Below, piece by piece: positions 33,528 through 47,137 of a DNA stretch of 64,000 bases (positions are counted from its first letter, which is position 1; each line of letters begins with the position of its first letter). The DNA is taken from contig NW_024881841.1 of NCBI RefSeq assembly GCF_019059575.1, positions 310,001 to 374,000 on the forward strand. The letters are read 5' to 3'. The DNA comes from Amphibalanus amphitrite. Its lineage: Eukaryota; Arthropoda; Thecostraca; Balanomorpha; Balanidae. Under the pieces are notes generated by a model, which was not told where the DNA came from, made no database searches, and worked only from the letters and a program-made list of their open reading frames with translations. Both the position numbers and the translations under genes were made by a program.

Positions 33528-36500
33528 TCCGAAGGTTGGGACTTTTCAATTAAGACAAATCACTATTCTTTAGAATTGTGATTTTCTATTGAAAATCCCA
33601 ACCTGAGCTACCTCTCTAGGGGGGTGTTTAGCGTTTCTGCCGCGATTTGGGTCATCTTGATACCCTCGAAAACGGATAGTTAGATTTTCTTGCCATTTTC
33701 ACCGTTTGGTCCCGTGTGGGGGAGCTACCTGCTGGCAAAGTTACAAAAAATATAATTGACACGTTTTGGGGTAATCGGCACGTGCATTTTCCCATAGGGT
33801 TAACATGGGGGAAAATTTAAAATGCGATTTGCGGAAAAACTCCACGTTAGAAATGAATTATATTTTTAGGGTCGAATCTCGGGCCGGGACCCCACTTCAT
33901 GGTGGTAATTATTCAAAATATAAATGACAAAATTTCGGGTAATCGGGACGGACAGTTACCCCATGCTAAGCCTATGGCGATTTCGAAAAATTATTTTCAA
34001 ATCGATTTTGCAAAAAATTTCCACGTTAGATTTTGAAAATGTTTCAATATGTTGTGCCCCGGGGTGTCGGCTACCACATGGTATGGGTCAGATATGGGGC
34101 GATTGAAAAGCACGTGCCACGTGCAAACGTGTTTGATGGGGGAACCTCCAGGAAAATCCGACATTGGCCAGCTTGGGGCCCTATGGCTCCGAAACCACTC
34201 CACCCAGCGACACCAAATCAGTGCAGCCGGTGAGCAGACGAGTCCAGCTTGTCGCACCAGTGATCACGTGGCGCACGTGCTATTGCACGTGCCGTGGCAC
34301 GGGGTCAATTTTGGTGCTTAAATATACTAGCATTGTGAAATGCAAGGAATGGGGGAAATAGCCGTCAGGCCGTCAGTTTTTATGATAGGGTCGATCTGAA
34401 AACGGGTATAGACACAGAATGAAGGGGGCTAAAAAACTGCTATCTCGGATTTTGTGTAAAATGAAAAATTCAAAATTCTGGGGAAATTATATATTCGAAA
34501 GGTGAAATTTCACTAAATTTTCCCGTTTTTCTAGTTTAGCCGTCCACTGTTCAGGGACGGTGACACCGGCCGGGGTCATCTTTTATATGCTGATGGCCAC
34601 GTCGATGGGTCATCACGTGGCGTGAACGGTGAAGCTATGAAAGGTCCGGCACGTGTCACGTGGCCACGTGTTTGTGTCGCGTACCTCCCAGATTATCGTG
34701 TTTTTGCCGATTTGTGGCCTTATAGCACGAAAACAGCACAAGTCAGGAACACTGAAATGGTGCAGTCAGTGAGGGGACAAGTCCTGCTTGCACCACCGGT
34801 GGTCACTTGGCACACGTGCAAATCTGGGCACCTCCGTTGCGGAGATATTTTATAGTGAAATATTCAAATGTACATAACTTTTTCAGTTTAAGTCCGATTG
34901 GGCTAGAATTTGGTGGGTGGATGAACTGTTAAGCGACATGAACGAATGCGCCATGTTTGTTGCAGTGCGCCACGTTTGTCTCAAAGCGCCATTTTTGCCG
35001 CAAAGCGCAGAATGTGCGCAACTTTGTCGAACATTGGACGATTAGGATGCGCTGTAATTAAGGGATGGCTGCTTACACGGCAGATATGAATGTACCACAT
35101 ATGCCGCAGGGCGCCATATTTGTCTTAATGCGTCAGTGTTAGCGTTTTGCCTACGGCGGGCGTTTTTTTTGCGGCGGTGTTTGCGTTTTTCGGGGTTTGC
35201 GTTTGACGGCGGGCGGCCGTTTTTGCGTTTTTGGCGGTGTTTGCGTTTGGCGGCGGGCGGCCGTTTTTTGCGGCGTTTTGCGGTTGGCGGCGGGCGTGCG
35301 TGCGTTGCGGGCGTTTTTTTTGCGGCGGTGTTTGCGTTTTTTGCGGTTTTTGTGTTTGGCGGCGGGCGGGCGGGCGATGCGGGTGTTTTTGCTGTTTGCG
35401 TTTGGCGGCGGGCGGCCGTTTTAGCGGCGGTTTGCGGCGGGCGGCCGTTTTTTGCGTCGTTTTGCGGTTTGCGGCGGGCGGCCGTTTTTTGCGGCGTTTT
35501 GTGGTTTGCGGCGGGTTGCCGTTTTCTACGGCGTTTTGCGGTTTCCGGCGGCCGGCCGTTATTTGCGGTTAGCGGCGGGCGGCGGGCGGTCGTTTTTTGC
35601 GGCGTTTAGCGGTTTGCGGCGGGCGGCCGTTTTTGCGGCGTTTTGCGGTTCGCGGCGTGCTGCCGTTTTTTGCGGCGTTTCGCGGTTGGCGGCGGGCGAT
35701 GCGGGCGTTTTTTTTGCGGCGGCGGTGTTTGCGTTTTTGCGATGTTTGTGTTTTGCGGCGGACGCGCGTTTTTTTGCGGCATTTTGTGCGTTTTTTTCTG
35801 CGGTTTTCGGCGGGCGGGCGATTGTTTTTTTTTTGCGAAGTTTGCGTTTGCGTTTTGGGCGTGCGTTTTGCGGTGTTTGCGTTTGGCGGCGGGCGGGCGG
35901 TTTTTCACAATTAAAGTCCCAACCTTCGGATCCGCAGTGCTGTTCGACAAGCGCTGCCCGGGCCTATCCGAAGGTTGGGACTTTTCAATTAAGAACAATC
36001 ACTATTCTTTAGAATTGTGATTTTCTATTGAAAATCCCAACCTGAGCTACCTCTCTAGGGGGGTGTTTAGCGTTTCTGCCGCGATTTTGGACATTTTGAC
36101 AGGGAAGAAAACGGCACGGTAGAATTTCTTGCAATTTTCAGCGTTTGGTCCCGTGTGGGGGAGCTACCTTCTGGCAAAGTTGCAAAAAATATAATTGACA
36201 CGTTTTGGGGTAATCGGCACGTGCATTTTCCCATAGGGTTAACATGGGGAAAAATTTAAAATTCGATTTGCGCAAAAACTCCACGTTAGAAATGAATTAT
36301 ATTTTTAGGGTCGAATCTCGGGCCGGGACCCCACCTCATGGTGGTAATTATTTAAAATATAAATGACAAAATTTCGGGTAATCGGGACGGATAGTTACCC
36401 CATGTTGAGCCTATGGCAATTTCGAAAAATTATATTCAAATCGATTTTGCAAAAAATTTCCACGTTAGATTTTGAAAATGTTCCAATATGTTGTGCCCCG

Positions 36501-39500
36501 GGGTGTCGGCTACCACATGATATGGGTCAGATATGGGGCGATTGAAAAGCACGTGCCACGTGCAAACGTGTTTGATGGGGGAACCTCCGGGAAAATCCGA
36601 CATTGGCCAACTGGGGGTCCTATGGCGTGGAAACCACTCTACCTAGCGACACCAAATCAACGCAGCCGGTGAGCAGATGAGTCCAGCTTGTCGCACTAGT
36701 GGTCACGTGGCGCACGTGCTATTGCACGTGCCGTGGCACGGGGTCAATTTTGGTGCTTAAATATACTAGCATTGTAAAATGCAAGGAATGGGGGAAATAG
36801 CCGTCAGGCCGTCAGATTTTATGATAGGGTCGATCTGAAAACGGGTGTAGGCACAGAATGAAGGAGGCTAAAAAACTGCTATCTCGGATTTTTTGTAAAA
36901 TGAAAAATTCAAAATTCTGGGGAAATTATATATTCGAAAGGTGAAATTTCCCTAAATTTTCCCGTTTTTCGACTTTAGCCGTTCACTGTTCAGGGACGGT
37001 GACACCGGCCGGGGTCATCTTTTATATGCTGATGGCCACGTCGATGGGTCATCACGTGGCGTGAACGGTGAAGCTATCAAAGGTCCGGCACGTGCCACGT
37101 GGCCACGTGTTTGAGTCGCGTACCTCCCAGATTATCGTGTGTTTGCCGACTTGTGGCATTATAGCACGAAAACAGCACCAGTCAGGAAGCCTGTAATGGA
37201 ACAATCGGTGAGGGGACAAGTCCTGCTTGCACCACCGGTGGTCACGTGGCACATGTAAAAATCTGGGCACCTCCGTTGCGGAGATATTTTATAGTGAAAT
37301 ATTGAAATGTACATAACTTTGTAAGTATAAGTCCGATTGGGCTAGAATTTGGTGGGTGGATGAATTGTTAAGCGACGTGAACGAATGCGCCATGTTTGTT
37401 GCAGTGCGCCACGTTTGTCTCAAAGCGCCATTTTTGCCGAAAAGCGCAGAATGTGCGTAACTTTGTCGAACATTTGACGATTAGGATGCGCTGTAATTAA
37501 GAGATGGCTGCTTAAACGGCAGATATGAATGCACCACATTTGCCGCAGGGCGCCATATTTGTCTTAATGCGTCAGTGTTTGCGTTTTGCCTACGGCGGGC
37601 GTTTTTTGCGGCGGTGTTTGCGTTTTTTTTCGGTGTTTGCGTTTGACGGCGGGCGGCCGTTTTTGCGTTTTTGGCGGTGTTTGCGTTTGGCGGCGGGCGG
37701 CCGTTTTTTGCAGCGGTTTGCGGTTGGCGGCGGGCGTGCGTGCGTTGCGGGCGTTTTTTTGCGGCGGTGTTTGCGTTTTTTGCGGTTTTTGTGTTTGGCG
37801 GCGGGCGGGCGGGCGATGCGGATGTTTTTTATGTTTGCGTTTGGCGGCGTGCGGCCGTTTTGGCGGCGGTTTGCGGCGGGCGGCCGTTTTTTGCGGCGTT
37901 TTGCGGTTTGCGGCGGTTGGCCGTTTTTTTTGCGGCGTTTTGTGGTTTGCGGCGGGCGGCCGTTATTTGCGGTTAGCGGCGGGCGGCGGGCGGTCGTTTT
38001 TTGCGGCGTTTAGCGGTTTGCGGCGGGCGGCCGTTTTAGCGGCGGTTTGCAGCGGGCGGCCGTTTTTTGCGGCGTTTTTTTTGTGGTTTGCGGCGGGCGG
38101 CCGTTTTTTTGCGGCGTTTGCGGTTGACGGCGGCCGGGCGTTATTTGCGTTGTTGCGGTTTGCGGCGGGCGGGCGTTTTTTTTTGCGGCGTTTTTTGCGT
38201 TTTTTTCTGCGGTTTTCGGCGGGCGGGCGATTGTTTTTTTTTGCGAAGTTTGCGTTTGCGTTTTGGGCGTGCGTTTTGCGGTGTTTGCGTTTGGCGGCGG
38301 GCGGGCGGTTTTTCACAATTAAAGTCCCAACCTTCGGATCCGCAGAGCTGTTCGACAAGCGCTGCCCGGGCCTATCCGAAGGTTGGGACTTTTCAATTAA
38401 GAACAATCACTACGGGCGGGCGGTTTTTCACAATTAAAGTCCCAACCTTCGGATCCGCAGTGCTGTTCGACAAGCGCTGCCCGGGCCTATCCGAAGGTTG
38501 GGACTTTTCAATTAAGAACAATCACTATTCTTTAGAATTGTGATTTTCTATTGAAAATCCCAACCTGAGCTACCTCTCTAGGGGGGTGTTTAGCGTTTCT
38601 GCCGCGATTTTGGACATTTTGATTGGGGCAAAAACGGCTAGTTAGATTTTCTTGCCATTTTCAGCGTTTGGTCCCGTGTGGGGGAGCTACCTTGTGGCAA
38701 AGTTACAAAAAATATAATTGACACGTTTTGGGGTAATCGGCACGTGCATTTTCCCATAGGGTTAACATGGGGTAAAATTTAAAATTCGATTTGCGAAAAA
38801 TTTCGTCAATTATATTTGCTGATATTTTTAGGATCGGATCTAGGGCTGGCACCTCAACTTTTGGTGTTAATTATTTAAAAATCATAGGATACAATTTCGG
38901 GTATTCTTGACGGACAGTTACCCCATGCTGAGCCTATGGCGATTTCGAAAAATTATTTTCAAATCAATTTTGCCAAAAATTTCCACGTTAGATTTTGAAA
39001 AAGTTCCAATATGTTGTGCACCGGGGTGTCGGCTACCACGTGGTATGGGTCAGATATGGGGCGATTGAAAAGCACGTGCCACGTGCAAACGTGTTTGATG
39101 GGGTAACCTCCGGGAAAATCCGACATTGGCCAACTGGGGGTCCTATGGCGTGGAAACCACTCCACCTAGCGACACCAAATCAACGCAGCCGGTGAGCAGA
39201 TGAGTCCAGCTTGTCGCACTAGTGGTCACGTGTCGCACGTGCTATTGCATGTGCCGTGGCACGGGGTCAATTTTGGTGCTTAAATATACTAGCATTGTGA
39301 AATGCAAGGAATGGGGGAAATAGCCGTCAGGCCGTCAGTTTTTATGATAGGGTCGATCTGAAAACGGGTTTAGGCACAGATTGAAGGGGGCTAAAAAACT
39401 GCTATCTCGGATTTTTTGTAAAATGAAAAATTTAAAATTCTGGGGAAATTATATATTCGAAAGGTGAAATTTCCCTAAATTTTCCCGTTTTTCGAGTTTA

Positions 39501-42500
39501 GCCGTCCACTGTTCAGAGACGGTGACACCGGCCGGGGTCATCTTTTACATGCTGATGGCCACGTCGATGGGTCATCACGTGGCGTGAGCGGTGAAGCTAT
39601 CAGAGGTCCGGCACGTGCCACGTGGCCACGTGTTTGAGTCGCGTACCTCCCAGATTATCGTGTGTTTGCCGATTTGTGGCCTTATAGCACGAAAACAGCA
39701 CAAGCCAGGAACACTGAAATGGTGCAATCAGTGAGGAGACAAGTCCTGCTTACACCACCGGCGGTCACGTGGCACACGTGCAAATTTGGGCACCTCCTTT
39801 GCGGAGATATCTTATAGTAAAATATTCAAATGTGCATAACATTGTCAGTTTAAGTCCGATTCGGCTAGAATTTGGTGGGTGGATGAATTGTTAAGCAACA
39901 GAAACAAATGCGCCACGTTTGACTCAATGCGCCACGTTTGTCTCAAAGCGCCATTTTTGCCGCAAATCGCAGAATGTGCGTATCTTTGTCGAACATTGGA
40001 CGATAAGGATGCGCTGTAATTAAGGGATGGCTGCTTAAACGGCAGATATGAATGCACCACATTTGCCGCAGAGCGCCATATTTGTCTTAATGCGTCAGTG
40101 TTTGCGTTTAACGGACGGCGGGCGTTTTTTGCGGCGGTGTTTGCGTTTTTTCCGGTGTTTGCGTTAGGCGGCGGGCGGCCGTTTTTGCGTTTTTTTGCGG
40201 TGTTTGTGTTTGGCGGCGGGCGGCCGTTTTTTTGCGGCGTTTTGCGGTTGGCGACGGGCGGGCGGGCGTTGCGGGCGTTTTTTGCGGCGGTGTTTGCGTT
40301 TTTTGCGGTTTTTGGGTTTGGCGGCGGGCGGGCGGGCGATGCGGGTGTTTTTGCGGTGTTTGCGTTTGGCGGCGGGCGGCCGTTTTTGCGGCGGTGTGTG
40401 GCGGGCGGCCGTTTCTTTTGCGGCCTTTTGCGGTTTGCGGCGGGCGGCTTTTTGCGGCGTTTTGCGGTCGCCGGCGGCCGGCCGTTATTTGCGGTGTTGC
40501 GGTTTGCGGCGGGCGGTCGTTTTTTGCGGCGTTTCGCGGTTGGCGGCGGGCGATGCGGGCTTTTTTTGCGGCGGCGGGGTTTGCGTTTTTTGCGGTGATC
40601 GCGTTTTGCGGCGGACGGGCGTTTTTTGGCGTTTGGCGTGCGTGCGATGCGGGCGGTTTTGATTTTTTGCTGCGTTTTTTTGAGTTTTTTGCGGTTTTCG
40701 CGGGCGATTTTTTTTGCGGCATTTGCGTTGGCGTTTTGGCGTCCGTTTTGCGCGTTTTGCGGTTTTGCGCGTTTTGCGGCGGGCGGGCGGTTTTTCACAA
40801 TTAAAGTCCCAACCTTCGGATCCGCAGTGCTGTTCGACAAGCGCTGCCCGGGCCTATCCGAAGGTTGGGACTTTTCAATTAAGAACAATCACTATTCTTT
40901 AGAATTGTGATTTTCTATTGAAAATCCCAACCTGAGCTACCTCTCTAGGGGGGTGTTTAGCGTTTCGGCCGCGATTTAGGACATTTTGATTCCGAGAAAA
41001 ACGGCACGGTAGAATTTCTTGCCATTTTCAGCGTTTGGTCCCGTATCGGGGAGCTACTGGCTGGCATCGGTCGCTTGAAATATAATTAACCCGTTTTGGG
41101 GTAATCGGCACGTGCATTTTCCCATAGGGTTAACATGGGGGAAAATTGGAAATTCGATTTGCGAAAAATTTCGTCAATTATATTTGCTGATATTTTTAGG
41201 ATCGGATCTCGGCCTGGCACCTCACCTTTTGATGTTAATTATTTAAAAATCATAGGGTACAATTTCGGGTAATCGGGACGGATAGTTACCCCATGTTGAG
41301 CCTATGGCAATTTTGAAAAATTATTTTCAAATCGATTTTGCATAAAATTTCCACGTTAGATTTTGAAAAAGTTCCAATATGTTGTGCACCGTGGTGTTGG
41401 CTACCACGTGGTATGGGTCAGATATGGGGCGATTGAAAAGCACGTGCCACGTGCAAACGTGTTTGATGGGGTAACCTCCGGGAAAATCCGACATTGGCCT
41501 ACTCGGGGTTCTATGGCGCGGAAACGACTTCATCTAGCGACACCAAATCAGTGTAGCCGGTGAGCAGATGAGTCCAGCTTGTCGCACTAGTGGTCACGTG
41601 GCGCACGTGCAATTGCACGTGCCGTGGCACGTGGTCAATTTTGGTGCTTAAATATACTAGCATTGTGAAATGCAAGGAATGGGGGAAATAGCCGTCAGGC
41701 CGTCAGTTTTTATGATAGGGTCGATCTGAAAACGGGTATAGGCACAGAATGAAGGAGGCTAAAAAACTGCTATCTCGGATTTTTTGTAAAATGAAAAATT
41801 TAAAATTCTGGGGAAATTATATATTCGAAAGGTGAAATTTCCCTAAATTTTCCCGTTTTTCGAGTTTAGCCGTCCACTGTTCAGAGACGGTGACACCGGC
41901 CGGGGTCATCTTTTACATGCTGGTGGCCACGTCGATGGGTCATCACGTGGCCTGAGCGGTGAAGCTATCAGAGGTCCGGCACGTGCCACGTGGCCACGTG
42001 TTTGAGTCGCGTACCTCCCAGATTATCGTGTGTTTGCCGATTTGTGGCGTTATAGCACGAAAACAGCACCAGTCAGGAAGCCTGAAATGGTGCAACCGGC
42101 GAGGGGACAAGTCCTGCTTACACCACCAGTGGTTACGTGGCACACGTGTGAAGATGGGCACCTTCGTGGCGGAGATATTTTATAGTGAAATATTCAAATG
42201 TGCATAACTTTGTAAGTTTAAGTCCGATTGGGCTAGAATTTGGTGGGTGGATGAATTGTTAAGCGACATGAACGAATGCGCCATGTCTGTTGCAGTGCGC
42301 CACGTTTGTCTCAAAGCGCCATTTTTGCCGCAAAGCGCAGAATGTGCTTAACTTTGTCGAACATTGGACGATTAGGATGCGCTGTAATTAAGGGATGGCT
42401 GCTTAAACGGCAGATATGAATGCACCACATTTGCCGCAGGGCGCCATATTTGTCTTAATGCGTCAGTGTTTGCGTTTTGCCTACGGCGGGCGTTTTTTTG

Positions 42501-45500
42501 CGGCGGCGTTTGCGTTTTTTTTCGGGGTTTGCGTTTGACGGCGGGCGGCCGTTTTTGCGTTTTTGGCGGTGTTTGCGTTTGGCGGCGGGCGGCCGTTTTT
42601 TGCGGTGTTTTGCGGTTGGCAGCGGGCGTGCGTGCGTTGCGGGCGTTTTTTTTTGCGGTGGTGTTTGCGGTTTTTGTGTTTGGCGGTGGGCGGACGGGCG
42701 ATGCGGGTGTTTTTGCGGTGTTTGCGTTTGGCGGCGGGCGGCCGTTTTAGCGGCGGTTTGCGGTGGGTGGCCGTTTTTTGCGGCGTTTTGCGGTTTGCGG
42801 CGGCGGCCGTTTTTTGCGGCGGTTTGCGGCGGGCGGCCGTTTTTTGCGGCGTTTTGCGGTTTGCGGTGGGCGGCCGTTTTTTGCGGCGTTTTGCGGTTGC
42901 CGGCGGCCGGCCGTTATTTGCGAATTTGCGTTTTGCGGCGGGCGTCCGTTTTTTTGCGGCGTTGCGCGGTTGGCGGCGGGCGATGCGTTTTTTGCGGAGG
43001 CGGTGTTTGCGTTTTGCGGCGGACGGGCGTTTTTTGCGGCGTTTTTTTTCTGCGGTTTTTGGCGGGCGGGCGATTGTTTTTTTGCGAAGTTTGCGTTTGC
43101 GTTTTAGGCGTCGTTTTGCGGTTTTGCGTTTGGCGGCGGGCGGGCGGTTTTTCACAATTAAAGTCCCAACCTTCGGATCCGCAGTGCTGTTCGACAAGCG
43201 CTGCCCGGGTATCCGAAGGTTGGGACTTTTCAATTAAGAACAATCACTATTCTTTAGAATTGTGATTTTCTATTGAAAATCCCAACCTGAGCTACCTCTC
43301 TAGGGGGGTGTTTAGCGTTTCTGCCGCGATTTTGGACATTTTGATTGGGGCAAAAACGGCTAGTTAGATTTTCTTGCCATTTTCAGCGTTTGGTCCCGTG
43401 TGGGGGAGCTACCTTGTGGCAAAGTTACAAAAAATATAATTGACACGTTTTGGGGTAATCGGCACGTGCATTTTCCCATAGGGTTAACATGGGGTAAAAT
43501 TTAAAATTCGATTTGCGAAAAATTTCGTCAATTATATTTGCTGATATTTTTAGGATCGGATCTAGGGCTGGCACCTCAACTTTTGGTGTTAATTATTTAA
43601 AAATCATAGGATACAATTTCGGGTATTCTTGACGGACAGTTACCCCATGCTGAGCCTATGGCGATTTCGAAAAATTATTTTCAAATCAATTTTGCCAAAA
43701 ATTTCCACGTTAGATTTTGAAAAAGTTCCAATATGTTGTGCACCGGGGTGTCGGCTACCACGTGGTATGGGTCAGATATGGGGCGATTGAAAAGCACGTG
43801 CCACGTGCAAACGTGTTTGATGGGGTAACCTCCGGGAAAATCCGACATTGGCCAACTGGGGGTCCTATGGCGTGGAAACCACTCCACCTAGCGACACCAA
43901 ATCAACGCAGCCGGTGAGCAGATGAGTCCAGCTTGTCGCACTAGTGGTCACGTGTCGCACGTGCTATTGCATGTGCCGTGGCACGGGGTCAATTTTGGTG
44001 CTTAAATATACTAGCATTGTGAAATGCAAGGAATGGGGGAAATAGCCGTCAGGCCGTCAGTTTTTATGATAGGGTCGATCTGAAAACGGGTTTAGGCACA
44101 GATTGAAGGGGGCTAAAAAACTGCTATCTCGGATTTTTTGTAAAATGAAAAATTTAAAATTCTGGGGAAATTATATATTCGAAAGGTGAAATTTCCCTAA
44201 ATTTTCCCGTTTTTCGAGTTTAGCCGTCCACTGTTCAGAGACGGTGACACCGGCCGGGGTCATCTTTTACATGCTGATGGCCACGTCGATGGGTCATCAC
44301 GTGGCGTGAGCGGTGAAGCTATCAGAGGTCCGGCACGTGCCACGTGGCCACGTGTTTGAGTCGCGTACCTCCCAGATTATCGTGTGTTTGCCGATTTGTG
44401 GCCTTATAGCACGAAAACAGCACAAGCCAGGAACACTGAAATGGTGCAATCAGTGAGGAGACAAGTCCTGCTTACACCACCGGCGGTCACGTGGCACACG
44501 TGCAAATTTGGGCACCTCCTTTGCGGAGATATCTTATAGTAAAATATTCAAATGTGCATAACATTGTCAGTTTAAGTCCGATTCGGCTAGAATTTGGTGG
44601 GTGGATGAATTGTTAAGCAACAGAAACAAATGCGCCACGTTTGACTCAATGCGCCACGTTTGTCTCAAAGCGCCATTTTTGCCGCAAATCGCAGAATGTG
44701 CGTATCTTTGTCGAACATTGGACGATAAGGATGCGCTGTAATTAAGGGATGGCTGCTTAAACGGCAGATATGAATGCACCACATTTGCCGCAGAGCGCCA
44801 TATTTGTCTTAATGCGTCAGTGTTTGCGTTTAACGGACGGCGGGCGTTTTTTGCGGCGGTGTTTGCGTTTTTTCCGGTGTTTGCGTTAGGCGGCGGGCGG
44901 CCGTTTTTGCGTTTTTTTGCGGTGTTTGTGTTTGGCGGCGGGCGGCCGTTTTTTTTGCGGCGTTTTGCGGTTGGCGACGGGCGGGCGGGCGTTGCGGGCG
45001 TTTTTTGCGGCGGTGTTTGCGTTTTTTGCGGTTTTTGGGTTTGGCGGCGGGCGGGCGGGCGATGCGGGTGTTTTTGCGGTGTTTGCGTTTGGCGGCGGGC
45101 GGCCGTTTTTGCGGCGGTGTGTGGCGGGCGGCCGTTTCTTTTGCGGCCTTTTGCGGTTTGCGGCGGGCGGCTTTTTGCGGCGTTTTGCGGTCGCCGGCGG
45201 CCGGCCGTTATTTGCGGTGTTGCGGTTTGCGGCGGGCGGTCGTTTTTTGCGGCGTTTCGCGGTTGGCGGCGGGCGATGCGGGCTTTTTTTTGCGGCGGCG
45301 GGGTTTGCGTTTTTTGCGGTGATCGCGTTTTGCGGCGGACGGGCGTTTTTTGGCGTTTGGCGTGCGTGCGATGCGGGCGGTTTTGATTTTTTGCTGCGTT
45401 TTTTTGAGTTTTTTGCGGTTTTCGCGGGCGATTTTTTTTGCGGCATTTGCGTTGGCGTTTTGGCGTCCGTTTTGCGCGTTTTGCGGTTTTGCGCGTTTTG

Positions 45501-45580
45501 CGGCGGGCGGGCGGTTTTTCACAATTAAAGTCCCAACCTTCGGATCCGCAGTGCTGTTCGACAAGCGCTGCCCGGGCCTA
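33528..45580 (+). repeat. Macrosatellite: five tandem copies of a 2.4-kb unit
   Basis: Units start at TCCGAAGGTTGGGACTTTTC, at 33528, 35967, 38375/38490, 40857 and 43212. The last ends near 45580. Each unit has (a) a hairpin at its junction, AAGTCCCAACCTTCGGAT against its inverse around a loop of about 35 bases; (b) a middle of about 1.5 kb with many CACGTG boxes; and (c) a strand-biased tract of about 0.7 kb of TTTTTTGCGGCGGGCGGCCG words. Copies 3 and 5 are almost identical. Long open frames in the GCGG tract (translations such as FGGGRPFFAAFCG) are compositional artefacts. Confidence 0.9.
38375..38489 (+). repeat. 115-bp local duplication of the unit junction hairpin
   Basis: The junction segment (GGGCGGGCGGTTTTTCACAA through the hairpin) is present twice in a row between copies 2 and 3. 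The first instance has one base changed in the loop (GCAGAGC versus GCAGTGC). Confidence 0.85.
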
Positions 45581-46119
45581 CCGAAACGCTTAGGAGTCTG
45601 ACGTTCGACCGTCTAAATTCTACTCGATATTGCACCGGCAGTCTCCTCGTAGCTATCGTATACTGCCTTTTTCGGAATCTAATGGTTGATTAGTTAATTG
45701 GTCAGAGGCCAATTAATGCAAATTGCGCTGGAACATGTCGCAAGCCTCATCCATGAATGTGTGATAAACGTTCAACATCTAATATGGCTAGATAAGCACT
45801 ACCTCATTGACATTTTGATCATTGACGAAAGTTTTACATCAACAGTCATTGTTTACGCACAGTACCGATGAATTTTGCACATCGACTAACCATTTTGTGA
45901 AATGTTGAAGCATTATCACAATCTGACAAAGTGTTTCGCCCGTGACGAACATTCCGCCCAAGGACAATGAGTTATGCAGAATAGTTAAATGGAGTCCAGC
46001 CTGTTTTGCCGACCGTCAAACAGTGATGCACATCGCCGATGGGTTATGCTGAATGACGCTTGTCCAAACTGATGCCGAAGTGGTTATGACGATTGGCCAT
46101 CGAACAACGCAAAAAGGTG

Positions 46120-47129
46120 TAGTACACCCTCAAAGCTCGTAACGAGCCTTCGCTCGGGTGTCGCCCCCCCCCCCCCCCCCGCTTCACCGGCCATGGCTGG
46201 ATTTCTGCATCCATGCACCCACAATGTTCCAGCCGTTCCTACGCCCATGGCTACAAGGTTACAACCTTGTCTTATAATACAAGGTTCTTACCCATTGCTT
46301 CTGTTTTTTATTGACATTTTTAAATTGTGAAGTGTGAGGAGGTCGTTTAGGAGAGGTGGCCACGGGGCATGCACAGTGGCGTTTCCAGGATCTTGAAAAG
46401 GGGGAGGCCAAACCTGCTCAAGGGGCCCCACCCTTACCTTAGGGGCCCCAGTAGTGGCGTACTTAACCCACGCCCAGGTGTGGTTCTTTGCCACTTTCAC
46501 CCATGTGAGGGAGCCTTTTTAGGCACACTCAGCAATCTAAAAAAGAAAAGAAAAATATGAAAAAGCCATTGATATCGATAGCTCTGTATGTATAGTGCAC
46601 AATTTAGAAGAGTCAGACATTTTGTTTTTCTCACTGACAATGACAATATTACATTGTTTTTGTATTGTCATTACCTGTGAAAAAGCGGTGCACAATTTAT
46701 TTCAGCAGTAGGCATAGTTATAGTTTTTTTGCTTTGGTCGTTGCCGTGGCCACAAAAAATGATCAAAAGCAAAATGTTTTGTCATTTTTTACGATTGTAA
46801 CATTTTTCAAAGGGCAGATGTCAATCTCTTAGTGTCTTGCGCTGGTTGAGGGCTGATACCCTTAACTTTACTAACTTTAGATTTATCACTCGCTCGTTTG
46901 TCGCCCGAAAAGTCGTTTTGCAGATAATCCTAATGCTGAAAAAAAATGGCGCGATCTGCCGCTGTTTACGCGGGCTATACGTGGGGGGAAAAAACAAGAG
47001 GGGGCCCATCCGACCGCTACAAATGCATGGGTCAAAAACTGACTGTTTTAGGACACTGATGCTAATTGTGCTAATTGTACCTGTGTTTGTAATTCAACAT
47101 ACCGGTATAACTGTTTTCTCTTTATACAG
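46120..47129. other. Interval upstream of RRP36
   Basis: There is a C-run at 46165-46181. 46370-46520 has degenerate GGGGCCCC-rich sequence and the rest is AT-rich. 46980-47035 resembles the ends of the TTAA elements (G-runs, GGGCCCATCCGACC, ATGCATGGGTCAA). RRP36 probably has an untranslated first exon here that I cannot place, because an acceptor (TTTATACAG, ending 47129) precedes the start codon. Confidence 0.35.
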
Positions 47130-47137
47130 GCAGAACA

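Larger units (their letters stand above)
30711..46119. mobile_element. 15.4-kb composite region bounded by 25-bp inverted repeats and TA
   Basis: Bases 30711-30735 (CACCTTTTTGCGTTGTTCGA...) are exactly inverted at 46095-46119, and TA borders both outer edges (30709-30710 and 46120-46121). Inside each end lies a few hundred bases of degenerate repeats built on CGTCATTC..CATAAC/GCCAAAAC words, inverted between the two sides (30740-31020 and about 45760-46090). Between them sit a LINE insertion and five copies of a 2.4-kb unit. I infer one large non-autonomous TA-target transposon that has acquired or amplified internal DNA. Independent small elements sharing an end sequence remain possible. Confidence 0.45.

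Noticed and set aside
35136..45600. Long open frames on both strands of the GCGG tracts (up to 347 codons)
   Set aside because: The translations are monotonous GRPFFAAFCG or KKRPPAAN strings produced by stop-poor T/G-biased repeats, open in several frames at once.
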